Shown one piece after another: positions 12,401 through 21,333 of a DNA stretch of 64,000 nt. A model generated the notes under the pieces. That model made no database searches. It was not told the origin of the DNA and was given only the letters and a program-made list of their open reading frames with translations. Numbering within the stretch: position 1 is the first letter of the stretch; each line of letters opens with the position of its first letter. Source of the stretch: Achatina immaculata (taxonomy: Eukaryota; Mollusca; Gastropoda; Stylommatophora; Achatinidae); the NCBI GenBank assembly GCA_009760885.1, contig CM019692.1:51830355-51894354 (forward strand). The letters run 5' to 3'. The position numbers were made by a program, and so were the translations under genes.

Positions 12401-15224
12401 ATTGACAGCCTACATGAAGGAATGGGTACTAAATATAATACCCAACATCAGTCAGCACAGCGTCTGATGATGATAACCTATTTCCCAAGGCTGGGTAGGT
12501 CTGAAAAAATCCATTCTAGCAGGGAAATCAAGTCTAGGACCTTCTGGTTGGAAGTGAGTGTGTAAATATGACACCACTGCAGCAATCTGTACTGAATAAA
12601 CTACTTTAAATTATTCATTATTTTGTATTAGACAGTATAAACTAATAAATAATTTGAAATTTTTTCAGGCATCAAACATCAATTGCTTAAATATCAACAT
12701 CTTCCTGGTGTGATTATGCAATACTTACGGAAACACCCTTTCCATTTCTGGCAAGATGGCTACTTTGATAATATAGCCATGCTTGTTAGTTATGCAGTGA
12801 AAACAAAGACAGGTTGTCTCCCTGTATATATCACTGATTAACTCATCAATGGCATCAGCTGGTTAAAAAAAAAAAAGACACAAAAACTGGTAAAGCAAAT
12901 TGTTTATTAGTAACACAAAAAGTAAATCAATATTTCAGCCTGCTTGTTGGATTTATATGCTACAATTTCTGAAAATGCATGAATATTTTTAAAATGCTGA
13001 ATCAAACAACTGGTGGGATTGTTTCTATCACCCCCCACCCCCCCCTACCCCCTCCCCTCCCTGTAAGCATTTGTACAACCCTTCTACATTTAAAAATGTT
13101 TATTTCTGAATTTAAAAAGTAATCTTCTACTTCTGTTCTGAACAAAAGAAAAGTGAAAACACATGTTACCAAAATGATTAAATGACTGCCCTTGAATAAA
13201 TGATGGAGCTAATTTACTGATTGGCAAATAAGAGCAGTCAGAACCAGTCATAATGTATATAATGCTACATTAATTACTGTTACTTTATTGTGGAACTAAA
13301 CTTCTTACATTATTTTAAAACAGCTGAACTGTCTTTTAGTGAGTCATAAACATACAAAAGTTTTAACTTATTCAGTTAGTCGGTCATTTGCATGTCCCTT
13401 GCAGAACTTTGCCTCCCTAACAGCTCTCCTGTAGGCCTCTCGGTTGTAAGCAAGATGCCCTGCTGCAGATTATCAATGATGTCTTGCAAACCATCTTCGT
13501 CTTGATTCACTTATTACAGATCTTTTTTTTTTTTTTTGGTTGGAGGGAAAATTGTGTTTCCAGTCAGCATCATACAACAATACACAACAGAACTTTTGAT
13601 TTTGTTTTGTGGGTTTTCAAAAATTCTAATGGATGTCAAACTAAGTTGTTCACATGTTCACTCTATGGAGTGTACAAAGCTGTGCTAATTCAAAATTTTG
13701 ACAAACTTAAATATCTGAAGCATATTCAAGTACTTTAATCATTTGACTTTTGACTTTTCCAAACCCCAGGCTTATGAATTTTTCACTTTTCCTGTTCCAG
13801 ACACTGGAATATATCAGACTTCAACTACTCTATATCTCCAAAGAGAATGTCACTGACTGTGAAGTTTGGTTTTATTGGGTTCTTCTGAAGATCTTTCAGT
13901 GCACTGTTGTCCAGGTAGTGTTTCAGTTTCTTCCTCTTGCCTGTTGCAATGCATGCAATATGTAGTGTGGTCAGCAGTCATTCTATGTAAGTGCTTATTG
14001 ATGGTGGTGTTTCCTGTGCAAAGCATGAAAATAGTGTATTTATTTCTATGACATAAGCTACTGATGTGGCTTCTGGGGTTGGCCTTTGTAAGGTATGCAG
14101 AAAGGATCTTCCAGTTGGGTTGATAGCCCTGTGGTTCATCCACTGCTGCTTGCAGCTGTGTGTAATATGCTTAACTGTTCTCATGTTGGTAGGTATGTGA
14201 ATATGTGGCATGGTGGCTTCATTCATTGCCAGTCTCTCAGCACACTCGTTGCCTCTGATAGCCATGTGCCCTGGTATCCACAGTAGGGTGGTTCTGATGC
14301 CACAGGAAGCAACATGAGAAAGTAGTATAATTATATGAAAGAGAGAAAACTCATATGATCAGTGTACAGCGCTTTTCTGTGACAAGTTTTATGGAATCAA
14401 AGAAGATCATAAGATGACCATTTCCTTCGCTGGAAATATCCACGCTGATGTCTGCAGGTCTGCATATACAGTAATAATGAAAAAGAAAAATGAATAAATT
14501 TTCAAGATTCTTTAATTTATTGCAGGCAGAATCTCCATTTCTAGAAAAACTTGCCACTTTAAGAAATTCTTTGAACAAAGACAAACGCAGAACATGTCAG
14601 AAAATCCTTGAGCATGTAAGACACTTGCAGTTTTCTTCTTCTTCTATCTCCCTGGAACTGCAAGCTGGTGTTGTTTAGTCGATGCGATGAGAACAAGGCA
14701 CATCACTGCATTAGCTTGGGCAGCTATATGGCAGCTATTTTTTCAGTCTCTGAGTGCAGTACTTCTTTAGCATACTCCACCATGAGGGCTATGGTGATTC
14801 TTGCCCTGTCAAACAGGCTAGGCCTGTTACTGGGGGTATCAACAGAGAGGTGGGACAGGCTCTTGGTCAGCTATGACTTGCCAACCTTGACACTAGTTAC
14901 ATCAGCTACGGGTCAATGATTGCCAAAGAGAACGCATCTTTACCCCTGCAGTAACATCAGTTTTTCCTATAATAAAATAGTTTTAATCCATGTTTGACTA
15001 ATAAACCATCAGGTCAAGTCATTACCATCTTCATCCGAAATGATATCGTTGGGGTCACACACGGAGGACACCTTGTTCCTCCCACAGCGATTGAGGTCTG
15101 TCTGAGGATTTGGAAACTGGAACACATTCCACCGCTGTGGTAGATCATCTTGGCCTATCACTTGAGTAGTTGTGTAGGACAGGATGATCAGAGTAATGAC
15201 GGCAATAAAAAGCAGTCTATCCAT
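6345..15224 (-). CDS. MOLO1 / TPM-domain secreted protein, five-exon gene
   Basis: Exons (minus strand) 15224-15026, 12858-12729, 9548-9416, 8649-8510 and 6408-6345 join in phase into 221 codons. Every intron has GT/AG ends, and the start sits in a good context (GCAGCCATGG). The product begins with a hydrophobic signal peptide (about residues 1-24). It then has the family's landmarks: a Trp, FPNP, CGR and VCDP block at about 30-60; IDELI followed by a TTCLC cysteine pair and C at about 70-85; RQWGMEGAC and LLILYAR at about 125-145; and a KLSDDD to IKEMIHRY helix pair near 165-200. In nematodes MOLO-1 is an auxiliary protein of levamisole-type acetylcholine receptors. The role here is unknown. 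The C-terminal exon has no membrane helix, so the product may be secreted; an alternative last exon with an anchor cannot be excluded. The introns carry LINE, mariner and unnamed repeat insertions. Confidence 0.85.
6653..6760. repeat. Minisatellite based on CATAGCTGACTTGCTAGCG
   Basis: Units containing GACTTGCTAGCG are repeated head to tail, with a longer 36-bp period. It lies downstream of the poly(A) signal when read on the minus strand towards intron 4. Confidence 0.85.
6765..7020 (-). repeat. Dispersed repeat family B, copy 1
   Basis: The reverse complement aligns with 14645-14955, 34725-35075 and 43405-43715. Shared landmarks are the CCCTGGAACTRCRAGCTGGTG region near the start, then GCAGCTATWTTTTCAGT, and the CTGTTACTGGG plus GAGAGGTGGGA segment. 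No coding potential. Family unknown. Confidence 0.65.
7540..7615. repeat. 14-bp minisatellite (ATGGAACAAGTAGC)n
   Basis: About five head-to-tail copies with single-base variation, inside intron 4 of the MOLO1-like gene, immediately upstream of the mariner at 7671. Confidence 0.85.
7671..8433 (+). mobile_element. Internally deleted mariner transposon
   Basis: Matching terminal inverted repeats (GAGGGTGATCCAAATGAAAACC at the left; the right end reads AAGGGTGATCCAACTGAAAGCC on the other strand) with TA at the left edge. Inside is the N-terminal helix-turn-helix region of a mariner transposase: [20 protein letters not shown] at 7836, then [17 protein letters not shown]. Near the right end are C-terminal remnants with a GSYAEK-like end. 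The catalytic core is missing, so the copy cannot move by itself. It sits in intron 4 of the MOLO1-like gene. Confidence 0.85.
8510..8649 (-). CDS. MOLO1-like gene, exon 4
   Basis: Preceded by CCTCAG and followed by the GTACTG donor. Reads [20 protein letters not shown], then a helix ending IKEMIHRY. Enters in phase 0 and leaves two bases (AG). Too short and intron-bound to appear as a long open frame. Confidence 0.9.
9416..9548 (-). CDS. MOLO1-like gene, exon 3
   Basis: Acceptor TTTACAG and donor GTAAGT. Reads [40 protein letters not shown] and NEGI. The Trp-Gly...Cys followed by a hydrophobic strand is the part of the family between the two helical segments. One base completes a codon from exon 2. 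Confidence 0.9.
10601..12253 (+). CDS. Non-LTR retrotransposon reverse transcriptase ORF (550 codons, uninterrupted)
   Basis: Reverse transcriptase of a LINE of the RTE-like type. Motifs in order: [10 protein letters not shown] (finger) near residue 65; [13 protein letters not shown] near 195; [18 protein letters not shown] near 255; the catalytic [11 protein letters not shown] near 295; [10 protein letters not shown] near 330; [14 protein letters not shown] near 365; then [10 protein letters not shown] and RMLRIPWT in the thumb / C-terminal part. No endonuclease domain precedes it: the recognisable element starts near the [14 protein letters not shown] stretch, so the first ~18 residues are probably flanking DNA and the copy is 5' truncated. 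The frame has no stop or shift, so the insertion is probably young. The copy is antisense to the MOLO1-like gene in whose intron it lies. Confidence 0.9.
   Translation: MREAATCPQLCFLRVPRTWEKKTLWTEYIGELYGGERPELTPDTENCDGPPILEDEIIDAIKHMKKGKATGPDNITIEEIEALEETGIKIITKLLNDIYNSGYIPSDLIKSMFIALPKKPGAKECDDHRTISLSCHITKLLLRIIMRRTRKKIKMEIADEQFGFVEGKVTHNAIYALRTLTERALEVQKDLYLCFIDYTKAFDKVKHSEIIKMLEDINIDGKDLRIVKHLYWQQEAAVRVENGIGKYQPIKQGVRQGCVLSPDLFSLYSENILRTIITEPGIKIGGYNINNLRYADDTVLIAENQQDLQNLLDKVAKESEQKGLTLNIKKTETMVISKKQNLPACSIKLNGTILKQVQKFKYLGAVITSDGKCKTEIRNRIGQAKTAFKRMRNILANISLSMNVRKRVLKCYIEPILLYGSESWTIGKSAQKSLEAAEMWFIRRMLRIPWTAKITNEECIRRAGETKNLVRKIRERQCTFIGHALIRGGIENIITTGKIEGRRSRGRPREMILDSLMGWCERRSPTELMACMKDRVLWRSIIANGSRHGT
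10655..12267 (+). mobile_element. LINE family 1, 5'-truncated copy with intact RT
   Basis: Ends just after the ORF stop in a short (GATGAT)n tail. Truncated relatives with the same tail are at 4863-5531, 23063-23420 and 48978-49370, all on the minus strand. The simple-repeat tail instead of poly(A) fits RTE-clade elements; the clade is inferred from motifs and tail only. Confidence 0.88.
12268..12475 (+). mobile_element. Partial, diverged LINE family 1 3' end
   Basis: Resembles the last ~200 bp of the neighbouring copy ([30 protein letters not shown]), with its own GATGAT tail at 12466. It is more diverged than the neighbour, so it is an older or sister-family insertion into which, or beside which, the younger copy landed. 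Confidence 0.8.
12729..12858 (-). CDS. MOLO1-like gene, exon 2
   Basis: Acceptor AACCAG and donor GTAAGT. Reads [20 protein letters not shown], then [20 protein letters not shown] and VFP. The cysteine cluster after the IDELI helix and the following hydrophobic strand are typical of the MOLO1 domain. Confidence 0.92.
13376..13505 (-). mobile_element. LINE family 2, 3'-end fragment
   Basis: Reverse complement of the conserved C-terminal segment seen at 26812, 32698, 60690 and 63705 (pattern NREAYR.AV.EAKFR.GHA). It lies in intron 1 of the MOLO1-like gene. Confidence 0.85.
13840..14290 (-). mobile_element. Non-LTR retrotransposon C-terminus with RNase H remnant
   Basis: The minus-strand frames read [18 protein letters not shown], the last block of a LINE RNase H domain. 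They continue to [20 protein letters not shown], a Cys/His motif typical of I/Jockey-type elements. A frameshift separates the two parts. No reverse transcriptase is left. Confidence 0.8.
14526..14615 (+). CDS. Weak candidate exon, plus strand
   Basis: Acceptor TTATTGCAG and donor GTAAGA bound exactly 30 codons reading [20 protein letters not shown] and [10 protein letters not shown]. The composition looks protein-like, but no partner exon or domain was found, and it lies inside intron 1 of an opposite-strand gene. Confidence 0.18.
14645..14955 (+). repeat. Dispersed repeat family B, copy 2
   Basis: Aligns with 34725-35075 and 43405-43715 in the same orientation and with 6765-7020 inverted. 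It begins at TCCCTGGAACTGCAAGCTGG and ends after the GGTCAATGATTGCCAAAGA region. Confidence 0.75.
15026..15224 (-). CDS. MOLO1-like gene, exon 1 (signal peptide)
   Basis: Starts at an ATG in good context. Reads [20 protein letters not shown] then [12 protein letters not shown], giving a signal peptide cleaved near residue 24, followed by [20 protein letters not shown]. The GTAATG donor at 15025 cuts the frame before the in-frame stop that lies in the intron. Confidence 0.92.
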
Positions 15225-15406
15225 GGCTGCTGGAATAAAAAATACAGGTTGTTATTAATACACATCATTTGGTATTATGAATTTCGATACTTTGCCATTG
15301 CAGTTAAGGATAGAGTTGAAAGGAACAGAGTGAAGGGTTGACAGTGATGTAGGTGAGTAAACAGCATCAAGGGATGGACAGGGATCAGATTGTCCATGTG
15401 CATCAT

Positions 15407-15662
15407 GAGAGAAAGTGACCAAGCTAATCAGAGAGAGAAAGCGACCAAGCTAACTAGAGAGAAAATGACCAAGCTAACTAGAGATAAAAAGTGACCAAGC
15501 TAACTAGAGAGAGAAAATGACCAAGCTAACCAGATAAAGTGACCAAGCTAACCAGAGAGAGAAAATGACCAAGCAAAAAAGAGAGAGAAAGTGACCAAGC
15601 TAACCAGAGAGAGAAAGTGACCAAGCTAACTAGAGAAAGAAAGTGACCAAGCTAACTAGAGA
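15407..15662. repeat. Minisatellite (AGAGAGAAAGTGACCAAGCTAAC)n, array 1
   Basis: About ten units of 22-27 bp with variable GA length. The same unit forms a second array at 16405-16592. Confidence 0.92.
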
Positions 15663-15885
15663 CTGACCGATTAATCTTTATTTCCAAAGGGTTAAGAATT
15701 GGGCACGCAGGCCCGTCTGACATCCCGTTCTTTATCATACAACTTTCACTCTGTTCCAGACATTCTACAAATATTCTGTTCATATAACCAGCATAACTAA
15801 CATTGGAAAACTGAGAGACATCAAATAAAATTAAAGTATAACATTCACATTTCACTCTTATCCATGCACTCAATACAGAAAGTAA
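15660..15885 (-). mobile_element. LINE 3'-end fragment ending in the PILNPLE motif
   Basis: The minus-strand frame ends GPACPILNPLEIKINRSV. The same end occurs at 41012-41080, where it is followed by an (ATCA)n tail. It lies between two arrays of the same minisatellite. Confidence 0.6.
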
Positions 15886-16112
15886 CTACATACATATATA
15901 AATGGCCACAGAAAGTAACTATATACATATATAAATGGCCACAGGAAGTAACTACATACATATATAAATTTGAGTACAGAAAGTAACTACATACATATAT
16001 AAATGAGTACAGAAAGTAACTACATACATATATAAATGAGTACAGAAAGTAACTACATACATATATAAATGACTACAGAAAGTAACTACATACATATATA
16101 AATGACTATCTA
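15868..16112. repeat. ~32-bp minisatellite (ACAGAAAGTAACTACATACATATATAAAT)n
   Basis: About seven head-to-tail units with small substitutions, beginning just inside the flank of the LINE end. Confidence 0.9.
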
Positions 16113-16404
16113 CCAACCAGAATTTTGGCACTATTCATAATAAACAATTTGGTGTCTGCAAGGGCAGTCTAGAATAATTTTTGTGAATCATGGAGGCATG
16201 TAATCAACATCAAATAGATATTGGAAGAGTTTGTAGTTATAGGAAGGAGTATAGTTTATATTTTTTTATATAGGATGGGAGGGTATTCCAAAGATGAGCA
16301 GCGGAATAAGTAAAGCTTTTCTTGTAAAAGTCAAGTCTAGGTTTTGGAAGACATACTGTTTAAGCTTTGGCTATACTTTGGGCTAAATCTAAACATAGAT
16401 AAGG

Positions 16405-16592
16405 CAGAGAGAGAAAGTGACCAAGCTAACTAGAGAGAGAAAGTGACCAAGCTAACCAGAGAGAGAAAGTGACCAAGCTAACTAGAGGGAGAAAGTGACC
16501 AAGCTAATTAGAGGGAGAAAGTGACCAAGCTAACTAGAGAGAGAAAGTGACCAAGTTAACTAGAGGGAGAAAGTAACCAAGCTAACTAGAGA
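16405..16592. repeat. Minisatellite (AGAGAGAAAGTGACCAAGCTAAC)n, array 2
   Basis: Same unit as 15407-15662, about seven copies, separated from it by roughly 740 bp of other sequence. Confidence 0.92.
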
Positions 16593-16594
16593 TC

Positions 16595-17600
16595 TGTTGT
16601 ACCAAACCTTACTTGTGATGATGGGACACGGTTATGACATCAGCTATTATGAATGTATACAGTTTGTTCATGATAATAAGTTACCATCAAATAGTGAAAT
16701 GAATGTAAAGTGAATTCCATATGACTGAATATATACAATACTTTACCATCAACAGATAGGCATATTTAAAACATAAACTAGTGTGACCTTAAAATTTGGA
16801 CAGAAACTTTAAGTAAACAAGCTCTGTATATTCTAAAAAAAAATTGTAAATTTACAAAATGACTGGAAAAATGAATCATCATAAACTGGGCACTGTCTGT
16901 CTGTGCTTCTATGCCTGTGGGTGTCAGAGAGTGTGTATGAACAAACAACACTTTTTGTCGCTGCCTCTTTCACTGCTTGTCAGTTATAACCAAGTTTCAA
17001 ACTTTTGCTGCTGCATCAGTTTTTCATCACTGAGGTCCACATACATCATTTTTTCACTGTTTTTCATTTTTTTAATAGATATCATACAGTGTATATTGAT
17101 TTTTTTAAACTGTCCACGCTGATTCTCTTGCATTTGTATTTAATGATATTTGTTGTCATTTTTGTGACATTCTTTTCAATATTATTTATGCGATTGCACA
17201 CTGTACTGTAAACAATTCATAATAATTTTGTGTTAACAGTGTGATTTATACGCTGTATTTAGCAGTTTTGTGATACGAGGCACATGTGTAGTGCTTATAC
17301 TAGGCTCTGTAACATTTGTGCTTATATTTTTTGTTTTAAAACATTCACAATGAAAACTATAGTCTTGTGACAAAGCAGAAAACAACATATGAGGTTTTTG
17401 TTTTGAAAAAAAAAGCTTGAGATAATAAAGCTAAAATAAACTAACAAAGCATCTCTAGTGATGAAATAGAGAGTAAGTCGGTTGCCACTCCCACCACCAT
17501 TAGTACAACAGTTTAACAGGAACAAGATGAAAGTGTTAGATGAGATTAAACACATCAGAGGTTTTACTATGTACTGTATCTGAAGCTTAGGTTTTGTTTA
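16595..17600. other. AT-rich region without a supported gene
   Basis: No domain, exon pair or repeat family was recognised; the open frames here are T-rich and not protein-like. Confidence 0.4.
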
Positions 17601-17606
17601 GTACAT

Positions 17607-17790
17607 ACAGTCAAACCAACTTAATATCACATCGCTTTATGTCACAACCGGGATACTGTCACAGAAATTTGTATCCCTGGCCAACATCAATAAATAATTA
17701 ATGCGCTTTGCTCTGGTTAATATCACACCGCTTATTGGCACAATCCAGTTAATGTCACCATATTTTTGCACCTAGAGGAGTTAAAGACTA
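17607..17790. other. Possible DNA-transposon terminus
   Basis: Starts TACAGTCAAACC, as in pogo/Tigger-type ends, and repeats a motif of the form TTAATATCACA.CGCTTAT. No matching opposite end was found, so this is tentative. Confidence 0.2.
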
Positions 17791-18244
17791 TATTTTAATG
17801 CTCTTTTACTTCTGTTTATTTGGATATTGTGGGCATTCAAAAGTCTTATATAGTTAGTTATTTAGGTTTATTTTTGTACATGTTGCCATACCAGAGCATG
17901 ATGTTTCTGAAAAAGGCAAGCCTTTTATTCTTTCATAAGTTAATGGGTGTGTAAAAACAACTTTACAGTTGGAGCTGCTGACCCTGATTTGAAAGAACTC
18001 CACCTTGCTGTTGGCAAGAAAATGTGTTGCTAAATCTATGTTCCTCTAACTCTCTATTCCCAACCTCAGGTGGTCATCCAAATTAGGGCCATGGAGTGGT
18101 ATCTGAGATTTGGTCCCATGAAGATAAAAAAAAATAGTTTTATGTTTTCAAACCTAAATATTAAAATGACAACCATAGTGCCAAATTTAAGTCATATGAA
18201 AGGTATATAATAAAGGTCCCTGTCGAGATATGTAGGACATCATC

Positions 18245-18514
18245 ACTCTCTTTTTCCATGCCATTGAGGCATATTTGGGAATACGGTGTTGGGCTCGTAT
18301 TTTCCATGACCTTCATCACATGATAGTGTGATATAGTCAGTATCACGCCTGGCCGCTTAACCTTCCTAGATTTCTCTGGTACCCATTTTTAGAGACTGGG
18401 TCAACCCTTGAGGCTTTTTTTTTTTTTTTGGTACCAGAAAAAATCCCCACTGCTGGGACTTGAACCTGGTACCACCGGATTAGTAAGCCGAGTGTCAAAC
18501 CAAACCAGGCCGCC
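18245..18514 (-). mobile_element. tRNA-derived SINE
   Basis: The minus strand starts with a tRNA-like head containing a B-box-like GGTTCAAGTCCCAG. It continues through GGGTACCAGAGAAATC and a body ending near GGCATGGAAA. The same body occurs at 37232-37497, 38968-39255, 51850-52118 and 52119-52345. Confidence 0.8.
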
Positions 18515-18645
18515 GTAGGATATTATGTCCTTCCATAACCCTCGATTTCTTATGCCTTTCAACAGGCTTGTCACTGAGCCTTCTCCACGCCAGTATGTCA
18601 AACCATCAAACATCTTTTCTCTCTGTCTCTTCTACCTTCAATCTT
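18515..18645 (-). mobile_element. LINE C-terminus fragment
   Basis: The minus-strand frame reads MFDGLTYWRGEGSVTSLLKG, then IRNRGLWKDII, resembling the last residues of LINE RT ORFs. It directly abuts the head of the SINE at 18514. Confidence 0.55.
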
Positions 18646-19297
18646 CCCTGCAGACGTTAGGTGCTCTGGCTTGTCTCTTCCCCAGACATGCTCCACAAAT
18701 TTAGATTGTCGTTTTCTGATCTTATTTATATTTTCCTTTGTCGTTTTCTGATCTTAATTACAATTTTCCTTTTTTTCCCCCTTGCGCCTCTTTCAGAACT
18801 TCTTTCGATTTTCTTGCTGCCCTACGTCCCAAGCTGCGCATTCATATATGTGAGAGTGTGTGTGTGTGCGTGCGGGTAACGTGTGTGAGTGTGCGTCTCT
18901 CTCTTAGGATTGCGCTCATGAAAAGTTCTGCTCTTCTACCTGAACAGATGTGTAGCACTTGGATTAACTCCCACAGATGTGAGCTGGTATGTTACTAACA
19001 CATCGAAGAAATTCTTGATGACCTACTTTTCTGCTGTGTACAGAGCATAACTCTCGCGAGAAGATGCCTTCGACGAAACTTGTTAAGCGCCACACAGCCT
19101 TACAACCAGAGCATTTTATTGTGTTATAAAAGATTTGATATCTGATACAAAGCAAGTGCAAACCAGAAAAATGTGAAAACATACAGAAATATTAGTTTAT
19201 ATTAAACTGAAGATGCCAGCAAAATGAAGATTTAAAGAAAAGAACAATTTTTTTATAATTTTTTATAAATAGGAAACTACGAGGCTTTGGTACAGTA

Positions 19298-20155
19298 AAG
19301 TAAGAGAACAAATTTTGTATGATTAGACCTCGAAAAAATCGTAGACAAAGCACTTTAGTGAGACGTGAGAGAAAGAAAAATCACAAGAGAATTACCTGGG
19401 ATTCGAACACAGACTCCGGTAGGACGAGCAGCCGTCTAGCCACGAGAGAACAGCTTACTATCGACTTAGTCAACTAGCACCCCAAAAAAGGTGTTTTGTT
19501 GACATAGTCTTTAGTAACCGCTCAGCAAACATAAGGGATCGTGACACCCGGAAAGAAACGAGGTCGTGACACAGAAATTCCGTAGCTTAGATTTCTTTCT
19601 CTCACGTCTCACTAAAGTGCTTTGTCTACGATTTTTTCGAGGTCTAATCATACAAAATTTGTTCTCTTACTTTACTGTACCAAAGCCTCGTAGTTTCCTA
19701 TTTATAAAAAATTATAAAAAATTGTTCATTAAATCTATATCCGAAACTAACTTCATGTAATAAGTATTCGTTCGTTTGTTATTGTTGTCCAAGTTTGCAC
19801 CAGACATGGCAGGAGACCGTGTGTATGTTTGTCTAGTTGGTACCTGCTAGAGAGAATGAATCTAAACTACGGAATTTCTGTGTCACGACCTCGTTTCTTT
19901 CCGGGTGTCACGATCCCTTATGTTTGCTGAGCACTTACTAAAGACTATGTCGACAAAACACCTTTTTTGGGGTGCTAGTTGGCTAAGTCGATAGTAAGCT
20001 GTTCTCTCGTGGCTAGACACCTGCTCGTCCTACCGGAGTCCGTGTTCGAATCCCAGGTAATTCTCTTGTGATTTTTCTTTCTCTCACGTCTCACTAAAGT
20101 GCTTTGTCTACGATTTTTTCGAGGTCTAATCATACAAAATTTGTTCTCTTACTTT
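19298..20155. repeat. Palindromic (foldback) element with tRNA-like arms
   Basis: The arm 19298-19592 is nearly the exact inverse of 19858-20155, with about 265 bp between. Each arm includes a tRNA-like segment: on the plus strand near 19975-20060 it runs from GGGGTGCTAGTTGGCTAAG to a B-box GTGTTCGAATCCC. Within the loop, 19590-19735 is itself an inverted copy of 19245-19380. A SINE or MITE that has landed twice in opposite orientation would look like this. No coding potential. Confidence 0.85.
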
Positions 20156-21333
20156 AAAGAAAAGAGGCGGGAGCTATGACACAGTTCAACATGAGTCATT
20201 TCTAACCTCAAATCATATACACCAATACAATCAAACACTTTAGTCTCGCTTATTTTTTTTTTTTACACTGTATAATCCTCACTACATTTCAACAAGCACG
20301 ACCACTTCCTGGACCACTTTTACTTTCCAACAACCTGTTGAAGATCATTTTTACTACTTGGAAATTAAGCTCCTTATTCATCATAATCATCATATATCAC
20401 ATCAATTTCTCCGTCATTTTTTGTTTTTCACCTATGTGTAAAAAAAAAAGTCAAAGTTTTATCTGGAACCAAACAGAATTAATCATTCAAAATGTTATGA
20501 TAAACTGTTTGAATGCATCTAAGACGGAATTACGGCTACAGAAAACAAACCCTGACGTGTAGAGTTTGCGGTGCCACAAGTCGCCGCCTTTGTAAAACGT
20601 GAATTTACTTTTGATATGAAACCACTTTACTGTTACTGCTAGAAGACAAATACATTATTATCACAAAGTCGTACAGAAATTCTACTTACTTAAGTACCTG
20701 GCAGTCATTACCGTCGTTAGCTGTCAAGAAATGCTACTTACTTGTGCATATGGCAGTCAACAGTACCATCCAGATCACTCTATTCAGCAGCGAAAAAGAA
20801 CAAAATCCTGCAGTTACTTCTAACACTCCTTCACCAACCTACACATACACAACGTCCGCGTTATTTATAGAAAGCAGTTGCTTGGTTCGTGAAGCTTAGC
20901 ATAGGTAGGCACCTTCCTTCAGCTGGTAGGAGTAGCTGTTTCGTGAGAATACAGGGAGGGCTAACGGAAAACGGCGTACACTTGAAAACTCATAGGATTG
21001 GTTTGCGTAATGCACCGAGTTATTTCAGGGAGGCAGAGCGACGAGGGTTCTAGTCGTAGTTTTGATCTAAATCTGTGTTACTTTTATGTGTTTCAGGATT
21101 ACTTCGCGCTGTAAGGTCAGAACCGCCTGAATGAGTGGTTCTCACACTTGGCGCTTCCGACTCTGTGGCGAGTCTTTTAGTTTTGTGGCCCGGTTGGAGT
21201 GGGGGGGGGGGTAGAAATGACAAGCCAGATGTTTGGGTTACTTTGCACCTTTGAGCAACAATCAACATCATCAGGTGCCGTGCCGACGGGCGTTGGCTAT
21301 TGTGTCTCTACATAGCACCTGATCCTCCATGCA
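19525..21333. repeat. 1.8-kb tandem duplication, copy 1
   Basis: Repeated almost identically at 21331-23130, with only scattered substitutions and a few short indels. It begins inside the foldback element and ends inside a LINE family 1 3' end. Confidence 0.95.
21266..21333 (-). mobile_element. LINE family 1 3' tip, cut by the duplication junction
   Basis: The first 68 bp of the same LINE end that is complete at 23063-23420. It stops at CCTCCATGCA, where copy 2 of the tandem duplication begins. Confidence 0.85.

Larger units (their letters stand above)
9549..12728 (-). other. Intron 2 of the MOLO1-like gene
   Basis: Holds the antisense LINE copy at 10655-12267 and the partial LINE at 12268-12475. 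The stretch 9720-10600 is AT-rich. One plus-strand acceptor-like site at about 9717 precedes a short open segment, but I could not support it as an exon. Confidence 0.7.

Noticed and set aside
19975..20060. A functional tRNA gene
   Set aside because: It has a B-box but a poor acceptor stem and occurs as inverted repeated copies; it is a tRNA-derived repeat. The same judgement applies to the heads at 51850 and 63620.
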